Of a stretch of 64,000 bases of DNA, positions 1 through 9,802 are shown in pieces (position 1 is the first letter of the stretch; every line of letters starts with the position of its first letter). A program made the position numbers and the translations under genes. The DNA comes from JADJGC01 sp964576925. GTDB taxonomy: Bacteria; Zixibacteria; MSB-5A5; CAIYYT01. The notes under the pieces were generated by a model. That model did no database searches. It was not told the origin of the DNA and was given only the letters and a program-made list of their open reading frames with translations. The stretch covers positions 1-64,000 of the forward strand of contig CAZNWJ010000010.1 of the NCBI GenBank assembly GCA_964576925.1, read 5' to 3'.

Positions 1-392
1 CAAACCGTATCTTAACTTTCAGCACTCCGAGTCCACTTTGGTTTGACGACGTACATCGTGAGCGGTATTCGCTGGACATGCTTTTTGACGGATGTTGATA
101 GGCACGGTTAGTGACCGGGCGCAATGGCTCGTGTTAGAGAAGAATAATGAACAGGATCGTCGATCTTGCTTGCAATCCTTGCGCGGATTATTAGATTAAG
201 TAAGCCGAAATCAGCGGTAATCGAATCGGGGAAATGCGACAATGAGATGTTGTGCATTTGTCGAATGCGTGAACGCAGAAGGCAGAAAAAGCGTGAGGGA
301 AATTGTTGGTTGTTTCGATTGCTGACAAGCTAATCGGTACCTTGAGGAATCGCAAGTTCTCCCAGGACAATCGATTTGGAACGGCGAGAGTC
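1..392. other. Left edge, no supportable gene
   Basis: No convincing gene lies here. The plus frame open from base 3 to a TGA at 96-98 could be the last 31 residues of a gene cut by the window edge, but nothing in it is recognisable. The frame of the next gene can be extended upstream to a TTG at 303, which is not favoured. Promoters for the downstream operon presumably lie here, but I see no clear -35/-10 pair. Confidence 0.5.
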
Positions 393-2579
393 ATGCTGAC
401 TACTGCGAGAATTACGGTCCTGTTCCTTCTACTACAGGTGAGCTCTTCTCTGGGGGAGAGTATTTCCACTCAACAGCAAACTTCCAGCCGAGCTATTTCT
501 CTCCTGCTTCTCATTGATGCTTCGGGATCGATGAGAAGCAATGACCCAGATTCGCTTCGCATTGCTGCCTTGCAGCTTGTGATCTCCCAGCTTAGTCCTC
601 GAGACCATGTTGCAGTCGTGGAATTTGACTCAGAGGCGCGTCTGCTGTCTGGAACAAGGGAGTCACCATGGATTTCTGCTTCCCAATTATCCTTGCTGAA
701 TCAAGTGCTTGGTTCAACATCTGATCGGGGAGACTTCACTGACTTTCGGGCAGGGGTGGAGGCAATAGCGGACCTTTTCGCTAAAGCACCAGCCACAGAG
801 CAAAATGCGGTATTACTTCTGTCTGACGGAATCCTGGAGCCGAATCTCTTGAGCGAGACGTACCGACCACATAGCGAGAATTACGCTTTCGAATTGAACA
901 AGAATGTGATGCCGTTAAGTCAACTAAAAGAAAAGTACTACTCTCTGACGCGTCCGATGGCAAAACGGATCATTTTTGATGAAGCAGTCCCTTCACTAAG
1001 GAAAGACAAGATAGAGGTGTTCACGGTATCGCTGAGTTCTAAGGCCGACTCGGAGCTATTACAGCGTATCGCTGACGAAACGAGCTTGCGACAATCCGAG
1101 CAACACTATTTCCACGCAGAAAAGGCGACCGATCTTGTTAGCGTCTTCTCTGGATTGATTGGTTATTGGAGTGACGTCATTGTGGTTCAGAGCGATTCCG
1201 GCTCGATTCGCTCAAACGACTTTACCAGATTGTATCTGGACGGCTATTTGTCAGAACCGACAGTTGCGTGTATGGTCGATGGCCAAGGGGCTTTTGTAGT
1301 GCGGACCGATTCTGGTGAGCTTGAAAGCGCATTGCCGGGCACGCATAGCAAGCTCAAGAAGATTCGAATTTTGCGCCAAGAAGTGCCCGGAACATGGCAA
1401 TGGGGTTTTGAAAGCGGCAGCGGCAAGTATCGCACGATATGGCTTGGACACAATCTACTTGAGATACGGGTAGACGGAATTCAGTCACGCTACCTTTATG
1501 GAGATACTGTTCGTGCAGTTATCGGTCTCGTGTCGCTATCGGAACGCGTTGATGTCCGCAGGCTTGCCGAATCACAACTCTTTGCTGAAGTGACTCTAGG
1601 CGGGCGAACCGCTTCAATAGATATTCCTATGCAAAGAGAGTCAAGTTCAAGAACTGAATTCTCTTTCGTCCCTCCCGATCCAGGGAAATTTCTTATTAGG
1701 TTCGTGCTGAAGTCGCTGGACTCTCTCGGGCGATCCAGCTTTGTGCGAGAGAGCAGGCAGTTCAGATTTGATGTGATGCCGGGCTTCTTTGTTGAGCCGA
1801 AGAGAATCTACTTTGGAAAGGCTGCGGATGAGAACCAAGTGACCATGCCGGTAACAATCCATTCTGCTCTGCCTGCAATGACCAAAGTCGGTGTTTCTGG
1901 CAGGGTCAGAAACTCAAGTGCTGGCGATCCAGCTAGTCTTGATAGCGGCAGAATTCCGAGAATTGACCAGCATGATGTATACCTAACCGAAACCAATGTA
2001 CTTGGCGACTCGGTTTCACTGTTGATCCCAAGCCGTTGTTATGCGGGCGATTACGAAGGGTCGGTGACTTTTGCAACAATTCAGGGAGATTCGGCAACAA
2101 TAGAATTTTCAGTGCATGTTCCGAGCTTGTGGGAGCGGTTCCGTTGGTGGATACTTGGCATTGTTCTTCTCGCTGCAATCGCAGTACTGCACATAATACG
2201 CATTGGTGCATTTGCACCGCTTCCCCGCGGAACTCTGACATCGGTTAGCTCGCTTGACTCCGTAATTAGACTCAGCGAGCTCCGGCGTGGCTTCTGGACC
2301 AGATGGTTTAATTGGAGGAGAAACTATGTGCGGATTGGCGGCAGATCCGCACATATTCGGCTTCAAAATCACATCGCAGGAAGTGCAGAAATGAAGTTCG
2401 TCCGCAGGGGGCGCGTGTTCTTGCGAAACACTTCTCTAGGCGGCGCCATGGCCACTGTGCTGGTCACAGAGCCGACTAATCCGAATCCGTATGTTCTCGA
2501 AGCTGATGACCGGCTCGGTTTGAAAGAGAAGTGCATAATAGATTTTTTCGGAAGAAAGTACCGTTTTTCCATGAATTGA
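393..2579 (+). CDS. Membrane-anchored von Willebrand factor A (vWA) domain protein
   Basis: Predicted 728-residue exported protein. The ATG at 393 is preferred over the TTG at 303 because it directly begins a signal peptide (MLTTARITVLFLLLQVSSS). A vWA domain follows at about residues 36-240 with an intact metal-binding (MIDAS) motif, D42-A-S44-G-S46. The middle is beta-rich and resembles stacked immunoglobulin-like domains. A single membrane helix lies at about 582-602, leaving a cytoplasmic tail of about 126 residues with a beta-rich, weakly FHA-like look (inference). The protein should display its vWA domain outside the inner membrane and touch cytoplasmic partners with its tail. It is the first gene of a four-gene operon with a tubulin-like GTPase 14 bases downstream. 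vWA plus tubulin-like pairs have been proposed as membrane-remodelling systems. The exact ligand is unknown. Confidence 0.85.
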   Translation: MLTTARITVLFLLLQVSSSLGESISTQQQTSSRAISLLLLIDASGSMRSNDPDSLRIAALQLVISQLSPRDHVAVVEFDSEARLLSGTRESPWISASQLSLLNQVLGSTSDRGDFTDFRAGVEAIADLFAKAPATEQNAVLLLSDGILEPNLLSETYRPHSENYAFELNKNVMPLSQLKEKYYSLTRPMAKRIIFDEAVPSLRKDKIEVFTVSLSSKADSELLQRIADETSLRQSEQHYFHAEKATDLVSVFSGLIGYWSDVIVVQSDSGSIRSNDFTRLYLDGYLSEPTVACMVDGQGAFVVRTDSGELESALPGTHSKLKKIRILRQEVPGTWQWGFESGSGKYRTIWLGHNLLEIRVDGIQSRYLYGDTVRAVIGLVSLSERVDVRRLAESQLFAEVTLGGRTASIDIPMQRESSSRTEFSFVPPDPGKFLIRFVLKSLDSLGRSSFVRESRQFRFDVMPGFFVEPKRIYFGKAADENQVTMPVTIHSALPAMTKVGVSGRVRNSSAGDPASLDSGRIPRIDQHDVYLTETNVLGDSVSLLIPSRCYAGDYEGSVTFATIQGDSATIEFSVHVPSLWERFRWWILGIVLLAAIAVLHIIRIGAFAPLPRGTLTSVSSLDSVIRLSELRRGFWTRWFNWRRNYVRIGGRSAHIRLQNHIAGSAEMKFVRRGRVFLRNTSLGGAMATVLVTEPTNPNPYVLEADDRLGLKEKCIIDFFGRKYRFSMN

Positions 2580-2593
2580 GGAGGTAATTGACC

Positions 2594-5464
2594 ATGGCAG
2601 GATTGCGATCAACAATGTACATCGGCTTAGGCGGTTTCGGGAGTTCTGTAGTGCGCGAGATTAAGCGCCGAATCGCAGAAGTCAAACCGGATCAAGTTGA
2701 CGGTTTTGGATTCTTGGCCCTCGATACTCAAGGATGGAGTAAGAGCGACATTCTCATAAAGAACGAATACATACCAATGGCTCTTGGCGTGAGTCCGCAG
2801 ACAGTCTCGAGTAACGACCCCAAGTTTTTGGGCTGGTTCCCCAAGCTAATGGGCAACACCGGCAACTACACGATTAGCGGCGGTGCAGACGCTAAGAGGC
2901 CAGTTGGACGACTTGCGTTTCGATATGGCAAGACTCTCGCAGAGTTCATTTCAAAGTTCAGTCAAACTTCGCGCGGTCTGAAAGAAGAGCGAAGTGGATT
3001 CGAGTCAGGAATGCAGCCCAAGTTTTATGTTATCTCGACTCTTGCGGGCGGTACTGGTTCTGGATGCCTGATTGATGTACTCTTTGTGGTCGGCAAATTG
3101 ATCAAGCAGGAAATTGGGGAAGGTGCGTCTTACCAACTGATTGCCGTAATGCCGGAATTCTTGCAAAGCAAAGTGAACATGGAGCGTCTTGGCATGTTTA
3201 GGGCCAACGCTTATGCGACACTGAAGGAGCTGCATCATGTCCTGACAACCAATGAACCTCCTACTGCGAGCTTTGATGATAACTTTCTGGCTAATATTAG
3301 TTTGAGCAAAGAGTACCTTCCGCAGGCGGTGCACATCGTTGGTGACAGAAATGAACACGGAACTCTCATACTAAAACAGCCTGAAGAGATGATTGCGACA
3401 GTCTCAGCTTACTTAGAATCAGAGATTGTGACACCTGTCGATGTTGCAGGCGGGAAACCTCGTATTCAGGACATGGAAAATCAATACATCGATGAGGTAG
3501 GTCACAGTAATATGGCGCGCTGCATTTCGTCGATAGGTGTAACGACAGTCGGAATTCCCAAGGATCATATTGACCGGCTGTATGCGCTAATGCTTCTGGA
3601 GGCGTCCCTCGAAAAGGAAATCCAAGCGACCGTAAATGTGTATGAGCAGACGGCTGATTGGCTTACTTCAGAGAGGCTGTGTGAAACCGGCACGAACCAG
3701 CTTCAAGACTCTATTCGTGCGGCATTGGCACCAGAATTGTTCGACACCGCAATTGATCCGAGGGGGAGATTGCTCGACTCCGGATATAAGCGGGAAAAAC
3801 TGGCCGGTGAGTGCCAGAAGTACTCCGAGGAGCTGGACAAGTCGATCGCGAAGGAGCGCAAGCCAGAGATTCTTAAACAGGGGAAATTGCGTAAGCAAGG
3901 AGCGATTTTGGCCCTAAAGGGGAAAGCTGACTCAATACTGAGAACCGGAGTGCATGGAGAGGTGCTGGCTTTTCTGAATCAGCTTGAGCACGCGCTAAAA
4001 AGCCACCAGGCTTCGATGAGCGAGGAGCATAAGCAGGCGCAGAACCGGCTTGCACTACTCGAAGGTGACGTGAAGAAAGCGATCGAAGGCGTTGGTGATT
4101 CGATCCAAGGATTCTGGGGGCGCACGGAAAGAATCGTTGATGCGATCAGCGATTTTGGACACCGAAAAGAAGCCGAACTGAGCGCATCGATTGACTTGTG
4201 GGTCAGCGAGCAAGCGGCAGAAGTCTTCTCTGCAATTGTTGGAGAATGTGCGGTTTTGGCAAAAGACTATAAATCAAAAGTTGAAATGCTCAAGGGTCGA
4301 CTGAAAGCGATTCAAGAAGAGATTCATGCCGAGAATCGTCAAATTGATGCGCTTGCTGACCTCAACAAGCGGGGAGAGGGGAATAGGTTCAGCTTGGTTG
4401 ACAGCAGCCGTGCCAGGGAACTGTACAAAGAGAAAATCGCTCCGGAAATCGGCGCCAGCATAGGAAGAATACGTGGCCGCTGGATTGATAGTCCAAAGTT
4501 GAGCGACAGCAAAACCACTACAGAAGACTGGATACAGCTTCAAAGCGGCAAGATTGTCGCAGAGGAGATAAGTGCGAAGCTGGCTGATCAGAGTTTTATG
4601 ACGGTATTGGAGAGATTTTATTCAAAGACCGACGACCGGAATTCGCTTTTCGACACTCTTAACACAATTTCGTCGCCATTATTCCACCTCGACCGGAATA
4701 AAGAAGAAACTGCTTATGATGACCAAATACTATTTGGGATCCATAATGATCTCCGAGATGAGTTTTTTACGAAGTATGAACGTATGTTCGAAGTTAGGGG
4801 AAAAGGGCACCTGCATTTTGACTCAAAGCATGAGATAAAGATTTATCAGGTTGTATTTGGGTACACACTGCATTCGCACAGTTCCATTGTGCTCTATGAA
4901 CGAGAACTAAGGCAGCGCCTTCAAAAATACTTCCAGCAAAAGGCGTCCAAGAAAACACCCGGCACCTCCTTTCACAGCTGGATTGAGGCATTCGAATGGC
5001 CAGAAATACTGCCAAGCAAGTCCAGTGAAGAAGCTGCATCATGGTTCGTACTGGGAAGGGCGTTCAGCACATTGTTTCCCTCTGAAGGTGCAGCCTCCGC
5101 CGATGACAAGAAGAATACGGCTTACCTCTTCAAGAGAGGAGCCAATTTCTATATCCAATTAGATGATGCGAACAAACCGCAGCTCATCGGCAACGGACTG
5201 CCGGCAGCATTTGCGGAATTCAGTGATCGATTGGATTGGCAGTCGGTGTTAAGGGAAAAGATCACTCGTAAGCGGAATGAAATTGGCGAGAGAACCCTGG
5301 CCGACCGGCTGGTTAAGGAATTCGTTCCGTTGATTTCATCCGAGATCGAGACGGCTGAAAACAACCCTGATGGCAATTCGGCCGAGCGTGCTCGAATCCT
5401 GCGAAAGATGCTGGTGGCATTGGAACAGTATCTAAAGTCCGAGCTTACGACAGCGACGTTTTAG
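2594..5464 (+). CDS. Tubulin/FtsZ-like GTPase (Tubulin_2-type)
   Basis: Predicted 956-residue protein. The N-terminus has the nucleotide-binding GLGGFGSS segment (about residues 11-18). The tubulin/FtsZ signature appears as LAGGTGSG at about 150-157, the loop that contacts GTP phosphates. Family members of this large size are usually annotated as tubulin-like proteins. The long C-terminal two-thirds is mostly helical with coiled-coil-like stretches and no domain I recognise. The start is fixed by GAGGAGGT at 2578-2585, eight bases before the ATG at 2594; the in-frame TTG at 2588 would lie almost on the ribosome binding site. It sits between the vWA gene and a membrane protein in one operon. 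It probably polymerises or acts as a switch in a membrane-associated complex. That role is inferred from family and context. Confidence 0.87.
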   Translation: MAGLRSTMYIGLGGFGSSVVREIKRRIAEVKPDQVDGFGFLALDTQGWSKSDILIKNEYIPMALGVSPQTVSSNDPKFLGWFPKLMGNTGNYTISGGADAKRPVGRLAFRYGKTLAEFISKFSQTSRGLKEERSGFESGMQPKFYVISTLAGGTGSGCLIDVLFVVGKLIKQEIGEGASYQLIAVMPEFLQSKVNMERLGMFRANAYATLKELHHVLTTNEPPTASFDDNFLANISLSKEYLPQAVHIVGDRNEHGTLILKQPEEMIATVSAYLESEIVTPVDVAGGKPRIQDMENQYIDEVGHSNMARCISSIGVTTVGIPKDHIDRLYALMLLEASLEKEIQATVNVYEQTADWLTSERLCETGTNQLQDSIRAALAPELFDTAIDPRGRLLDSGYKREKLAGECQKYSEELDKSIAKERKPEILKQGKLRKQGAILALKGKADSILRTGVHGEVLAFLNQLEHALKSHQASMSEEHKQAQNRLALLEGDVKKAIEGVGDSIQGFWGRTERIVDAISDFGHRKEAELSASIDLWVSEQAAEVFSAIVGECAVLAKDYKSKVEMLKGRLKAIQEEIHAENRQIDALADLNKRGEGNRFSLVDSSRARELYKEKIAPEIGASIGRIRGRWIDSPKLSDSKTTTEDWIQLQSGKIVAEEISAKLADQSFMTVLERFYSKTDDRNSLFDTLNTISSPLFHLDRNKEETAYDDQILFGIHNDLRDEFFTKYERMFEVRGKGHLHFDSKHEIKIYQVVFGYTLHSHSSIVLYERELRQRLQKYFQQKASKKTPGTSFHSWIEAFEWPEILPSKSSEEAASWFVLGRAFSTLFPSEGAASADDKKNTAYLFKRGANFYIQLDDANKPQLIGNGLPAAFAEFSDRLDWQSVLREKITRKRNEIGERTLADRLVKEFVPLISSEIETAENNPDGNSAERARILRKMLVALEQYLKSELTTATF

Positions 5465-5485
5465 CCGCGGAAGATAGGGTGTCTC

Positions 5486-7702
5486 TTGCAAGGTCTTCGA
5501 CAAGACATAGAGCAGCATGTTACGAAGTGGCAGCGTGATGATCCTCTGAAAGCGGCTCGCGTGATCAATGTCCTCCTTTCAGAGGATCTTCGAGATGTTA
5601 AGGAATGTTCTGACCAGCTCTTTCCTCACCCTAGTCCTTCCCTAGAGGCAATTGCGCCTTGGGTCGTTCTCGGGAGCGATATTTCCGAGAATGAAGTTGC
5701 ACTCCAAAGGGCCTGCAAGAAGTCATTCGATTCTAACCTTCTGCAGCACTTGATCCTTGAAGGATGTCAAGTTATTGGCGACTCTAGCCTAATTGTAGCG
5801 GTTGGAGACCTTTGCGATAAAGAAGCGATGGCTCGATGCCGTTCTGCGATTGAGGTTCTGAGGGGCTGCCTTTCCGGCCTCGTCGAACCTGGCACGCCAG
5901 TGATTGCCATAGGAGTCTTCACTTTGAGGAGATTTGTAGCCAGCTCTGACTCTCCAACGGGACGTATTCGAGATGCAGAACCTGAATTCGACGTAGAATC
6001 GCTGGCGGAAGTCGATATGGATGCCACACTGAATCTGCTGAGGGACGGGGAGCTGTTCGATCGGGTGTTTCTTGTAGATGTTGCGACCCAGGAAGGTGTC
6101 TTGCTTACAGGTCCCGCCGATCAGCATCTTCTTCTGTCACAAATCATCAATGCGATCGTCGCAATGCAGGCACGCACTATTGACCCAGATGAGTTCATTA
6201 GATGGGCCAGGAATTCAGGTGTTGTTGATGGGTGCATTAGTAGTGCCGGCGTTTTTATGCTCGACATTCCGGTTGCTGATATCGTGGAAAAGGTTGCGGT
6301 CGCTAAGGGCTGCGATGTGCTGGAATCAGCAGTATTAAAATGTCCAAACCTGTCGCACAGCACGTTTTATTTCAACGATTTCTTGGTCAGGAACCGCACA
6401 AGCTCGACAGACACGCTTCAGGCGAAAATTGCTGAATCGATTTCGACAAACTTTGTCGAACCATTTGCAAAGTTGCCTAACTTCAACGAAATGACTTTTG
6501 CTTCGCAAGTCACTGAGATCATTCACAATCACAACAGCTCGATCGAATCGGCAGCCCAGCTTAAAGTGCTGTTGCTCCTTGCTGGCAGAGAAGAATTGGC
6601 AGTGTTGAAAAATAGCCTTTTCGATTATGCCGATTCGATCATTCGCGGGGAATTTGGCGGGCTAACATTGGCACGCGAATTCCTTAAACAACTTGAAGAG
6701 AACCTCAAGTTAGAACACGAAAAGAGCAAATCAGCAGAACTTACTGAACGCTCTGACTCGGCTATCAAAGAACTCTCTTGTCTTGTGACAGAAGAAGCAT
6801 TCGCCGAGTCCTTGGCCATTCGGCTGGCAGTGTTGCTCATCACCATAATCGCAGCAGTTTCAGTGTTTAGCGCATCTCCCGCAAGTTTCGCTATCACCCT
6901 GGCGTCTGTCTTGCTGACTGGATCAGCTGTAGGTGGCTTCCTATGGCACTCTTCTAAGACTCGTCGGGAAAACAAGCTGAACGATACTATCTCTAAGTTG
7001 AGAAAAAACTGGTCGCTTCTGAAGAGAAATGCGGTAAGTGAAGTGACTTCATCTCTTCAGCTTAATCTGCTTGAAGCCGTTACTGCACTGCGGGTTAATT
7101 TGGAAGGAGCCAGTTCAAGAATTGAGTTTGTGATCGAACACTTTTCGAAGTCGGGCATGGATCTTACCGCGGCTGACCATCCGACTCGAAGATGCTTGGT
7201 CGACCAAGCCGATCCTTTCAAAAGTTATATTGAAAGGGCTAATGTAGACATTGGACCTCTTGCAATGAGATTTCTTCGCGAGGACACGCCGTCGCAACTA
7301 TGGAGACACTTTGTTGCGCAAAGTGCAACGCTTCCGTCCGGAAGGGAGAACTTGTTGTTTGAGCGTGCTGCACTGCGTGTGGTCCCGACCTGCCAGTGGA
7401 TAGCGGAACTTGTGCTTTATGATGAAATGCCAAAGGATGCCGGCATGAGGGAAAGACTCTTCGAGCTGATCCTAAATGGCACAACCTTCTACCTCCGAAT
7501 TGACCCGAATCTACAGCGGAGAAGTACATCATTTCGCGGTCACTTAGAATCAGCTACACACGCACTTGGTGATCAGCTTCTCAGCTCGTTAATCAAGCGC
7601 ACAGGAGGAACGTTCGGGTCTAACCATCAGGGCGCGGTTTCCCGAGTTACGAGTATTGTCTTCCTTGACGGCGTCGAACTCGCGGCAGTGAAGTGGAGGT
7701 AG
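5486..7702 (+). CDS. Large protein of unknown family with a central membrane hairpin
   Basis: Predicted 738-residue protein with no family I can name. Two adjacent membrane helices lie at about residues 445-490, separated by a short SASPAS-type turn, so both large soluble parts probably face the cytoplasm. The N-terminal half has a Rossmann-like alternation of strands and helices around FDRVFLVDVATQEG. The section before the helices is rich in charged helix. A TTG start at 5486 is used, with AGGG about seven bases upstream; no ATG lies near. It begins 21 bases after the tubulin-like gene and ends 4 bases before the next gene, so it is clearly part of the operon. It may anchor or regulate the tubulin-like GTPase at the inner membrane (inference). 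Confidence 0.7.
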   Translation: MQGLRQDIEQHVTKWQRDDPLKAARVINVLLSEDLRDVKECSDQLFPHPSPSLEAIAPWVVLGSDISENEVALQRACKKSFDSNLLQHLILEGCQVIGDSSLIVAVGDLCDKEAMARCRSAIEVLRGCLSGLVEPGTPVIAIGVFTLRRFVASSDSPTGRIRDAEPEFDVESLAEVDMDATLNLLRDGELFDRVFLVDVATQEGVLLTGPADQHLLLSQIINAIVAMQARTIDPDEFIRWARNSGVVDGCISSAGVFMLDIPVADIVEKVAVAKGCDVLESAVLKCPNLSHSTFYFNDFLVRNRTSSTDTLQAKIAESISTNFVEPFAKLPNFNEMTFASQVTEIIHNHNSSIESAAQLKVLLLLAGREELAVLKNSLFDYADSIIRGEFGGLTLAREFLKQLEENLKLEHEKSKSAELTERSDSAIKELSCLVTEEAFAESLAIRLAVLLITIIAAVSVFSASPASFAITLASVLLTGSAVGGFLWHSSKTRRENKLNDTISKLRKNWSLLKRNAVSEVTSSLQLNLLEAVTALRVNLEGASSRIEFVIEHFSKSGMDLTAADHPTRRCLVDQADPFKSYIERANVDIGPLAMRFLREDTPSQLWRHFVAQSATLPSGRENLLFERAALRVVPTCQWIAELVLYDEMPKDAGMRERLFELILNGTTFYLRIDPNLQRRSTSFRGHLESATHALGDQLLSSLIKRTGGTFGSNHQGAVSRVTSIVFLDGVELAAVKWR

Positions 7703-7706
7703 CTTT

Positions 7707-8882
7707 GTGTTGTTCCTTAGCTTAGTAGTCTACATAGTACTTCTGGTCATTTATCTGCCTGTCGTCAGGCCAGTGCTGGCATGTACAGAGAATGTACCGG
7801 ATGCCCTCGAAGACATGCTGCTTTTTGCCGCCGCATTCGCTTTGACGCGTTTTGCATTGTATCTGGCCGAGATCTACCATGAAGGGCTCTTATCCAAGCT
7901 TCAGAAGATTGTATCTAAGGACGGAATACGTCGTCTTGCATTTGTGAATGCCGCAATAGTGATGTTTGCAGTACTTGCTCAGCTTATAGCAAAAGGCGAG
8001 TGGATAGGAGGGGCACCAATGGACTTCATGCTCCCAGTCTTCGTTGTGTCAATCCTTAACGCATTTGGAATCGAGTTGTTTCCAAAGGTGATGCTAAAGA
8101 ATGGCAGCTCTTCGACGGCCATGCCCAAAATATTGCCGGATCCCAGTTCGTTCTCGGAGGCGCCAGACCTGGTTCAGACGCCCCCCGGAGATGGCGATAC
8201 CAAGGTTGTGGTACCGCAGTCTGAAGAGCAAGATTCTGAGATTCAAGAGTTCCCAACTATACCGCCTCGGCGCAATTTTGAGTGGACGATGAATGGCAAG
8301 AGATTCCAAGTCCAAATAGATGTTCGCGAAGCAGTCTATAGAGAGCTGGCGAGTCGACCGCGTAATCTTAACCACAATGAGTGGGGAAAACACTACGTTT
8401 GTGATGGAATCACAGCAGAAATTCGAGAAGTAGCCTCCGAGCTGGCAAAGAAAGCCGAAGGGCAGAATTGTCGAAACGAAGTTGATTTGGTGCTTTCGTT
8501 TGTTCAGCAAGTTGTGAAATACACGAGTGACGGAGCGCGCGAGTACCCTCGCTATCCACTCGAAACACTTCATGATTCACTTGGTGATTGTGAAGATTTC
8601 GTGATTTTGGCGGCCGCCATTCTGAAATGCCTGTACTACGATGTCGCTTTGCTTCTGCTTCCAGAGCACGTCGCGCTTGGTGTAGCTGCCGCTGGTAATC
8701 TGCCCGGTCACTCAATTTCTCATGATGGGGTCGAATATTACTACTGCGAGATGACAGCCAATCATGAGTTCGGGTCTTTGCCCGAAGACTGTGATCTGTC
8801 CAAAGCAGTGGTGCTGCCGGTCCCTGAGCCGGAAAGAAAAATAGTCTTGGTGGGCGACGAGCCCCGGATGATGTCCGATTGA
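7707..8882 (+). CDS. Membrane protein with C-terminal transglutaminase-like cysteine domain
   Basis: Predicted 391-residue protein. Hydrophobic segments near residues 3-24, 30-50, 70-92 and 108-128 form an N-terminal membrane part. A linker of about 60 residues follows, then a transglutaminase-like domain at about 190-380. Likely catalytic residues are C295 in GDCED and H321 in PEHVALGV, both in the expected order. Such domains act as cysteine peptidases or transferases. The GTG start at 7707 has GGAGGT six bases upstream, inside the end of the preceding gene. It is the last gene of the vWA/tubulin-like operon and could process or crosslink a partner of that complex. The substrate is not visible from sequence. 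Confidence 0.8.
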   Translation: MLFLSLVVYIVLLVIYLPVVRPVLACTENVPDALEDMLLFAAAFALTRFALYLAEIYHEGLLSKLQKIVSKDGIRRLAFVNAAIVMFAVLAQLIAKGEWIGGAPMDFMLPVFVVSILNAFGIELFPKVMLKNGSSSTAMPKILPDPSSFSEAPDLVQTPPGDGDTKVVVPQSEEQDSEIQEFPTIPPRRNFEWTMNGKRFQVQIDVREAVYRELASRPRNLNHNEWGKHYVCDGITAEIREVASELAKKAEGQNCRNEVDLVLSFVQQVVKYTSDGAREYPRYPLETLHDSLGDCEDFVILAAAILKCLYYDVALLLLPEHVALGVAAAGNLPGHSISHDGVEYYYCEMTANHEFGSLPEDCDLSKAVVLPVPEPERKIVLVGDEPRMMSD

Positions 8883-9229
8883 CAGATTGAAATAGAAAGG
8901 GCCCAAGGAGTACTCCGGAATCAAGCTCTTCCATTAGATCGATCCTAGTCTCTGGTCAGCGCACTTGGATTGAGTATTACATCTGAAATCGAGTGCCGAG
9001 CTAGCAAACGATCCGAGCTATTCAAGTTACAAAGGACTAGTAGTGTCCACTGTCAGATTTGGGAAGATGTGATTCATCATACGTCGTGTTCGCGTCAGCT
9101 GAATCTGGACACCAAGGGGTGCTTGAGTCAATACACAGTTTGGGTAAACTGTTGCATGGTGGAAATCAGTTCGCCGTAAGCATAGAACATGGTCAAATAC
9201 CGAGAAGTGGAATACATGAATTTTCGTTT
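8883..9229. other. Intergenic stretch at the right end of island A
   Basis: No gene is supported on either strand. The short frames here are scattered, with no ribosome binding site or recognisable protein. I see no strong terminator hairpin after the transglutaminase-like gene. The stretch leads into the repeated island-end segment. Confidence 0.5.
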
Positions 9230-9464
9230 GAAAGACTCCGTTTTCTAACACCTGTCTAACATAACTGGCCGAAACACGGGACAACACCGGACAGAATGAA
9301 AAGCATAAGTCTTTGTCAGTATTGTCCCGTCTTAGGGATGCCGTGAGAGCTCATCACGCGAAGATCAACTGTCGAAAATGCCTGGCTTAGCGGCGAGAAA
9401 TCGGCCACAATTTGGTCACAGTGGCCAGTAAGTCCTTGTGCCACAACGCGAGTCTGGGGTTCGA
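9230..9464 (+). repeat. Left copy of the island-end segment (attachment-site type)
   Basis: This segment is related to 30,065-30,330, in the same order and orientation. Shared landmarks are a TAACA...CTAACA...CTG-GCC-AAACA stretch, GGGACAACACCGGACA (9279-9294), GCATAAG, ATTGTCC, CACAATTTGGTCACAGT (ending 9422), and a core TTGTGCCACAACGCGAGTC followed by TGGGGTTCGA (9436-9464). After TCGA the two copies diverge completely, as at a site-specific recombination junction. The core resembles the T-arm of a tRNA or tmRNA. I read it as the junction between two stacked islands. Outright identity is limited to short blocks, so the copies are old or come from different elements. Confidence 0.65.
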
Positions 9465-9598
9465 TTATCAAGTTCAGTTGGCGCTTCTAAGCTGTTAATA
9501 GACAACAAGATATAAACCCGTGTAAACGTGGCAAAGAGGCACGATTACAGCGCCGCCGCCTCAAAACTCTTCACCGAACATAAAGGACGCTTTGAGTC

Positions 9599-9802
9599 TT
9601 ACAACCCGATCTTCGGAGTTCGGCTATAGCGTCCCTTCACCGATTTTGTGTTCAGCCACTTCTGAATCTCGTCGGGACGAAACCGCACGAAGTTTCCAAT
9701 CTTCAAGTGAGGAATGTATTCAATATGAGTCCACTGGTAGATGGTTGACTTCTTCACACAGAGCATTTCGGCCAATTCTTCAGCTTTCAAGAGCCTGTCC
9801 AT
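9599..9802 (-). CDS. Excisionase/AlpA-type helix-turn-helix protein
   Basis: Predicted 67-residue DNA-binding protein, the only minus-strand gene of the island. The core from LLKAEELAEML through STIYQW to VRFRPDEIQKWL follows the winged helix-turn-helix pattern of excisionases and AlpA-like regulators (HTH_17, MerR-like). The start at 9802 is chosen because GGAGGT lies nine bases upstream; an ATG eight codons earlier (9826) would put that site inside the gene. It lies about 135 bases inside the left attachment-like junction, a usual position for a recombination directionality factor. It may bend the attachment site for excision, or regulate the divergent operon starting at 10058. The short C-terminal tail is basic. 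Confidence 0.8.
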   Translation of the reverse strand: MDRLLKAEELAEMLCVKKSTIYQWTHIEYIPHLKIGNFVRFRPDEIQKWLNTKSVKGRYSRTPKIGL

